Part shown: positions 57,757 to 64,000 of the stretch, piece by piece | Position numbering within the stretch: position 1 is the stretch's first letter | Layout: each line of letters starts with the position of its first letter | Source of the DNA: Rhodoblastus sp963713695 | Lineage (GTDB): Bacteria; Pseudomonadota; Alphaproteobacteria; Rhizobiales; Beijerinckiaceae | Length of the DNA stretch: 64,000 nucleotides | Direction of reading: 5' to 3' | Assembly: GCA_963713695.1 (NCBI GenBank) | Contig: CAVQMU010000005.1 | Coordinates: forward strand, 62,001-126,000 | The notes under the pieces: generated by a model | Seen by the model: the letters and a program-made list of their open reading frames with translations, nothing else | What the model was told of the DNA's origin: nothing | Database searches by the model: none | Translations under genes and position numbers: made by a program

Positions 57757-58490
57757 TGATTGTCCGGTCCGCCGCACGGCTGCAAATCTTCTCCGACGCC
57801 GACGCCCTGGCGCGGCGCGCCTGCGAATGGCTGCTGTCGATCGCCTCAGAGAGCGAGGGCGCCTTCTCGGTCTGCCTGTCCGGCGGCTCGACGCCTCGGA
57901 AGTTGTATGAGCAGCTCGCGCTGCCGCAAGCGGAGCAATCCTTTCCATGGTCGCGCACGCACTGGTTCTGGGGCGACGAGCGTTTCGCGCGGCATGACGA
58001 TCCGCGCAGCAATTTCCGGATGGCGCGCGAAGCGTTTCTGGCGCACGCCCCGGTTCCCCCGGAAAACATCCATCCCGTGCCGACGGAAAACATCGCGCCG
58101 GAAGCCGCCGCCGCGCGCTACGAGCATGAGCTCAGGCGCTTCCACGGCGCCGACCGGCTCGACGCCACGCGGCCGCTGTTCGACCTGACTTTCCTAGGCC
58201 TTGGGCCGGACGGGCATACGGCGTCCCTGTTCCCGGATTCACCCGTCCTCGAGGAGCGCCAGCATTGGGTCGCCGCCGCCATGGGGCCGAAATCGGAGCA
58301 AAGGATTACCCTGACCTGGCCGGCGCTGGACAGCAGCGCGCATGTCGCCTTCCTGGTTTCAGGCAAGGACAAGCGCGAGATCCTCGACCGTTTTTTGAGC
58401 GGCGACAAGTCCCTGCCCGCGACGCGGCTCAGCCCCGTCGGCGATCTCCTGGTGTTTTGCGACGCCGCCGCCCGGCCGGAGGGATTTTAA
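57753..58490 (+). CDS. pgl: 6-phosphogluconolactonase
   Basis: Enzyme of 245 residues that opens 6-phosphogluconolactone. VCLSGGSTPRKLYEQL, HWFWGDERFARH and LGLGPDGHTASLFPDS are the family motifs. Its start overlaps the HAD gene stop by four bases. It completes tal-gnd-zwf-pgl and converges with the GH15 gene 4 bases later. Confidence 0.95.
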   Translation: MMIVRSAARLQIFSDADALARRACEWLLSIASESEGAFSVCLSGGSTPRKLYEQLALPQAEQSFPWSRTHWFWGDERFARHDDPRSNFRMAREAFLAHAPVPPENIHPVPTENIAPEAAAARYEHELRRFHGADRLDATRPLFDLTFLGLGPDGHTASLFPDSPVLEERQHWVAAAMGPKSEQRITLTWPALDSSAHVAFLVSGKDKREILDRFLSGDKSLPATRLSPVGDLLVFCDAAARPEGF

Positions 58491-58494
58491 GCGC

Positions 58495-60321
58495 TTACTT
58501 GACGAACTCCGCCGCGGGCTGGACCACGGTCTTCGTGCTGCGCTGGTGCGCCGGGCCCCGGGCGATGGTCAGGTTGCGCGCCGTGCCGATCAGGGCGAGA
58601 TGCGAAAGCGCCTGCGGAAAATTGCCCAGTTGCCGCTTGCCGACCGGGTCATATTCCTCCGCCAGCAGGCCCACGTCGTTGCAAAGCGAGAGAAGGCGCC
58701 TGAACAGCTTGCGCGCCTCGGCCCGGCGGCCTTGCAGGATGTAATTGTCGGCGAGCCAGAAGCTGCAGGCGAGGAAGACGCCCTCGCCGGGCGGCAGCCC
58801 ATCAGCGACCTCCTCGGTGCGATAGCGCAGCACCAGTCCGTGAAACATCAGTTCGCGCTCGATCGCCGCGACGGTGCCGAGGATGCGCGGATCGTCGGGC
58901 GGCAGGAAGCCGACCAGGGCCATCAGCAGCAGGCTGGCGTCGAGCGCTTTCGAGCCATAGGACTGGACGAAAGCGTTGCGCTCGGGGTCAAATCCCCTCG
59001 TGCAGACTTCCCGGTGGATGGCGTCGCGCACCAGTCGCCAGCGCTTGACCGGCGCGTCGAGAGCGAATTGCTCCGCCGAACGCACGGCGCGATCGAAGGC
59101 GACCCAGGCCATCACTTTGGAATGGGTGAAATGCCTTGCGCCGCCGCGCACCTCCCAGATCCCTTCGTCAGGCTCGCTCCAGAGCGCTTCGAGCTGGGTG
59201 ACCAGGGCGCATTCAAGGCCCCAGTTCGCCGCGTTGAACGGCAGTCCGGCGCGGCGCGCGACATACATGGCCTCGATGATCTCGCCGTAGACGTCGAGCT
59301 GCAACTGCGTCGCCGCGGCGTTGCCGATGCGCACGGGCGCCGATTTCTCATAGCCGGGCAGCCAGGGAAGTTCATATTCGTCGAGACGCCTTTCGCCGGC
59401 GACGCCATACATGATCTGCAGGTCGTCGGTATTGCCGGCGACGGCGCGCAGCAGCCAGCGCCGCCATGCCTCGGCCTCGTCGACATAGCCCGCGCCGAGC
59501 AGCGTATAGAGCGTGAAGGTGGCGTCGCGCAGCCAGCAGTAGCGGTAATCCCAATTGCGCGGACCGCCGATTTTTTCCGGCAGCGAAGTCGTGGCGGCGG
59601 CGACGATGCCTCCGGTGTTGCGATGCGAAAGGGCCTTCAAGGTCAGGAGCGAGCGGGTCACCTCGGACGCCCATTCCCCTTTCCTCGCGAAACGCCCCGC
59701 CCAATCATTCCAGTAGGCTTCGGTCTCAGCCAGCGCCTCCGCCGGAAAAATGGCGGAGGGCATGGCGCGCCAGGAGCGCGTCCAGCTCAGCGAAAATCCC
59801 GCCTCCTCGCCCTCGGCGATCTCGAATTCGCCGACCGTCTTGAAATTCTCGCCGCGCAGGGGGACCTCGGCCTGCAACAGCAGGCGATCTGGGCCGGCGA
59901 TGAATTGCAGCCTCCCGTCCTCCTGCCGCGACACCCAGGGCGTGATCAATCCATAATCGAAGCGCACGATCAGTTCCGCGCGCATGGCGACCGAGCCGCG
60001 CAAGCCGCGGACGATCCGCACCAGATCGGAAACGAGCTCGCGACGCGTCAGGAGATCGATCACGCAGACCGCGCCGGTTTCCGTCTCGAAAGTGGTTTCG
60101 AGCACCATCGTGTCGCCGCGATAACGGCGCGATGCCCTGACGTCTGCGACGACCGGCGCGATCAGCCAGCGTCCGTGCGAGGGATCGCCGAGCAGGGCGG
60201 CGAAACAGGCGGGGCTGTCGAAACGCGGCAGGCAGAGCCAGTCGATTGAACCGCCGCATGAGACGAGCGCCATGGACTCGCAATTGCCGATGACGGCGTA
60301 GTCTTCGATTCGTTGCGGCAT
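58495..60321 (-). CDS. Glycoside hydrolase family 15 (glucoamylase/trehalase-like)
   Basis: Protein of 608 residues without a signal peptide. The N-terminal beta-domain begins RIEDYAVIGNCESMALVSCGGSIDWLCLPRFD, and the (alpha/alpha)6 barrel has GPRNWDYRYCWLRDATFTLY, DEGIWEVRGGARHFTHSK (likely first catalytic glutamate) and GEGVFLACSFWLADNY (likely second). Cytosolic GH15 proteins act on trehalose or maltooligosaccharides; the substrate is not decided. It would feed glucose to zwf. Confidence 0.93.
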   Translation of the reverse strand: MPQRIEDYAVIGNCESMALVSCGGSIDWLCLPRFDSPACFAALLGDPSHGRWLIAPVVADVRASRRYRGDTMVLETTFETETGAVCVIDLLTRRELVSDLVRIVRGLRGSVAMRAELIVRFDYGLITPWVSRQEDGRLQFIAGPDRLLLQAEVPLRGENFKTVGEFEIAEGEEAGFSLSWTRSWRAMPSAIFPAEALAETEAYWNDWAGRFARKGEWASEVTRSLLTLKALSHRNTGGIVAAATTSLPEKIGGPRNWDYRYCWLRDATFTLYTLLGAGYVDEAEAWRRWLLRAVAGNTDDLQIMYGVAGERRLDEYELPWLPGYEKSAPVRIGNAAATQLQLDVYGEIIEAMYVARRAGLPFNAANWGLECALVTQLEALWSEPDEGIWEVRGGARHFTHSKVMAWVAFDRAVRSAEQFALDAPVKRWRLVRDAIHREVCTRGFDPERNAFVQSYGSKALDASLLLMALVGFLPPDDPRILGTVAAIERELMFHGLVLRYRTEEVADGLPPGEGVFLACSFWLADNYILQGRRAEARKLFRRLLSLCNDVGLLAEEYDPVGKRQLGNFPQALSHLALIGTARNLTIARGPAHQRSTKTVVQPAAEFVK

Positions 60322-60491
60322 GGGTCACTTGCGGTCTTGAGCGAGCGTAGCCTTCCTTGAACGCGCGGCGCCGGTTTTGGCTCCTTCCCAAGCGACAGTC
60401 CCCGATCGATGCCGGCCAACGCCGGGAACCAACACGCGCCAGCCTCGTTATGAAAACCAAAAACAAAAATTCCTCTTAGGGAGGAACCGCC

Positions 60492-61358
60492 ATGATACCC
60501 GCCGCTTTCGACTACCACCGCCCCTCCTCGATTTCCGAGGCGGTGGCGCTTTTGCAACAATACGGCGAGGAGGCGAGGCCCCTTGCCGGCGGCCATAGCC
60601 TGATCCCCCTCATGAAAACCCGGCTCGCCGCGCCGGAACATCTCGTCGACCTCTCCGCAATCGCCGATCTGAAAGGCGTCCGCCAGGACGGCGACAGCAT
60701 CGTCATCGCGGCCATGACGACGCAGCATGAGCTGATCGGTTCCGACCTGCTCGCGCAAAAAATTCCCCTCCTGAGGGAAACGTCTGTTCTCATCGCTGAT
60801 CCTCAAGTGCGCTACCGGGGGACGCTTGGCGGCAACGTGGCGAACGGCGATCCGGGCAATGACATGCCCGCGGTCATGCAATGCCTCGACGCCGTCTATT
60901 CCGTCACGGGACCGCAGGGCCAACGAGCGATACGCGCGCGCGAATTCTACCGCGGCGCCTATGACACGGCGTTGCGCCCGGGCGAAATCCTGACCGACAT
61001 CCGCATCGCCATCCCTCCCTCAGACCATGGCTACGCTTACGAGAAATTGAAACGCAAGGTCGGCGATTACGCCACCGCCGCGGCCGCGGTGATCCTGACC
61101 ATGCGGGGCGAGACATGCGCCGGCGCCGCCATCGCCTTGACCAATGTCGGGGAGACCCCGCTCTTCGCCGGCGAGGCGAGCGCGATCCTGGTCGGCTCGA
61201 CCCTCGACAAGGCGACGCTCGATCGCGCCGCCGCCGCCGCCGAGGCCATCGCCGATCCCGCCGCCGATCTGCACGGCCCCGCCGAATATCGCGCCAGAAT
61301 GGCCGGCGTCATGCTGTTTCGCGCCGTGATGCGGGCGCGCGCCCGCGCCCACTCCTGA
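60492..61358 (+). CDS. coxM: Aerobic CO dehydrogenase, medium (FAD) subunit
   Basis: FAD-binding subunit of 288 residues of molybdenum CO dehydrogenase. The flavin-binding motifs are LAGGHSLIPLMK and RGTLGGNVANGDPGNDMPA. GGAGG precedes the ATG by 7 bases. It is the first gene of coxMSL, in the usual order, 170 bases from the divergent GH15 gene, where the cox promoter should lie. Confidence 0.95.
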   Translation: MIPAAFDYHRPSSISEAVALLQQYGEEARPLAGGHSLIPLMKTRLAAPEHLVDLSAIADLKGVRQDGDSIVIAAMTTQHELIGSDLLAQKIPLLRETSVLIADPQVRYRGTLGGNVANGDPGNDMPAVMQCLDAVYSVTGPQGQRAIRAREFYRGAYDTALRPGEILTDIRIAIPPSDHGYAYEKLKRKVGDYATAAAAVILTMRGETCAGAAIALTNVGETPLFAGEASAILVGSTLDKATLDRAAAAAEAIADPAADLHGPAEYRARMAGVMLFRAVMRARARAHS

Positions 61359-61368
61359 GGGGCCAGAC

Positions 61369-61865
61369 ATGACCAAGACGCACATCGCCCTCACCATCAA
61401 CGGCAAGCCCTGCGAGGCCGACGTCGAGCCGCGCACCCTACTGATCCATTTTCTGCGCGAAGGGCTCGACCTCACCGGCGCGCATATCGGCTGCGACACC
61501 GGCCATTGCGGCGCCTGCACCGTCGACATGAACGGCATGTCGCTCAAGAGCTGCATGTGTTTCGCAATCCAGGCCGACGGCGCCCAGATCACGACCATCG
61601 AAGGCGTCGCCAACGCGGACGGAACGCTCTCCGCCGTGCAGGAAGGTTTTCGGATGATGCACGGGCTGCAATGCGGCTTTTGCACGCCCGGCATGATTCT
61701 TCGCGCGACGCGGCTGCTGCAGGAAAATCCCAATCCGTCCGAAGAGGAGATCCGCCAGGGCATTTCCGGCAATCTCTGCCGCTGCACCGGCTACGTCAAT
61801 ATCGTCAAGGCCATCCAGTATGCGGCGGCGAAGATCGGCGAAGGCAAATTCGTGGAGGCGGCGCA

Positions 61866-61869
<4 letters not shown>
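61369..61869 (+). CDS. coxS: Aerobic CO dehydrogenase, small (2Fe-2S) subunit
   Basis: Iron-sulfur subunit of 166 residues that passes electrons from the molybdenum site to FAD. The plant-type cluster is GCDTGHCGACTVDMNG, and the second is CGFCTPGM plus CRCTGY. It follows coxM by 10 bases; its stop overlaps the coxL start as ATGA. Confidence 0.97.

Positions 61870-64000
<2,131 letters not shown>

Overview
The window looks like a chromosomal segment of a GC-rich alphaproteobacterium. A methylotrophic or methanotrophic member of the Beijerinckiaceae/Methylocystaceae is the best guess, because it combines a lanthanide-type methanol dehydrogenase cluster (xoxF-xoxG-xoxJ), glutathione-dependent formaldehyde dehydrogenase, a complete oxidative pentose-phosphate block and a form I aerobic CO dehydrogenase. 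I see no phage, insertion sequence, CRISPR array, rRNA or tRNA gene.

Layout. (1) 0-7.4 kb: response regulator, small periplasmic protein, then on the minus strand the operon xoxF-xoxG-xoxJ-class II aldolase, followed on the plus strand by a small secreted protein and formaldehyde dehydrogenase. Methanol is oxidised in the periplasm and formaldehyde in the cytoplasm. (2) 7.4-9.6 kb: nickel module of a NiCoT permease, a near-canonical NikR operator and nikR. (3) 9.6-17.6 kb: GGDEF/EAL protein, ogt, a candidate small RNA of the suhB/MmgR type, nth, a glutathione transferase, queG and an SDR gene. (4) 17.8-20.6 kb: three Tad-type minor pilin genes, the last with a von Willebrand A domain. (5) 20.7-28 kb: YgiQ-type radical SAM protein, thioredoxin, SDR, two secreted histidine-containing proteins, an isoprenylcysteine methyltransferase-like membrane protein, an FmdB zinc ribbon protein and a HerA-like ATPase. 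(6) 28-38.5 kb: valine degradation (mmsA; and acd, 3-hydroxyisobutyryl-CoA hydrolase, mmsB, enoyl-CoA hydratase and a LysR regulator), interrupted by a three-gene operon of HtrA-like protease, LuxR regulator and catalytically dead HtrA homologue. (7) 38.7-44.5 kb: a heavily frameshifted TPR-sulfotransferase, a frameshifted two-component pair, 3-methyladenine glycosylase, an NTF2-like protein and an FMN reductase. (8) 44.5-52.8 kb: an MdtABC-like efflux operon. (9) 53-60.3 kb: tal-gnd-zwf-HAD-pgl and a GH15 glucoamylase-like gene. (10) 60.5-64 kb: coxM-coxS-coxL, cut by the window end.

A cross-cutting observation matters for anyone using this annotation. At least a dozen otherwise well-conserved genes are broken by one-base indels, many in short homopolymers. 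The acyl-CoA dehydrogenase carries two compensating indels 23 bases apart. This pattern points to residual sequencing error more than gene decay, except possibly at 38.8-41.8 kb, where frame changes are very dense. The most interesting biological signals are the NikR box, the perfect hairpin between xoxF and xoxG, the aldolase in the xox operon, the active/dead HtrA pair around a LuxR regulator, the long low-complexity insertion in the second RND permease and the candidate small RNA. I did not find a clear-cut, wholly new system.
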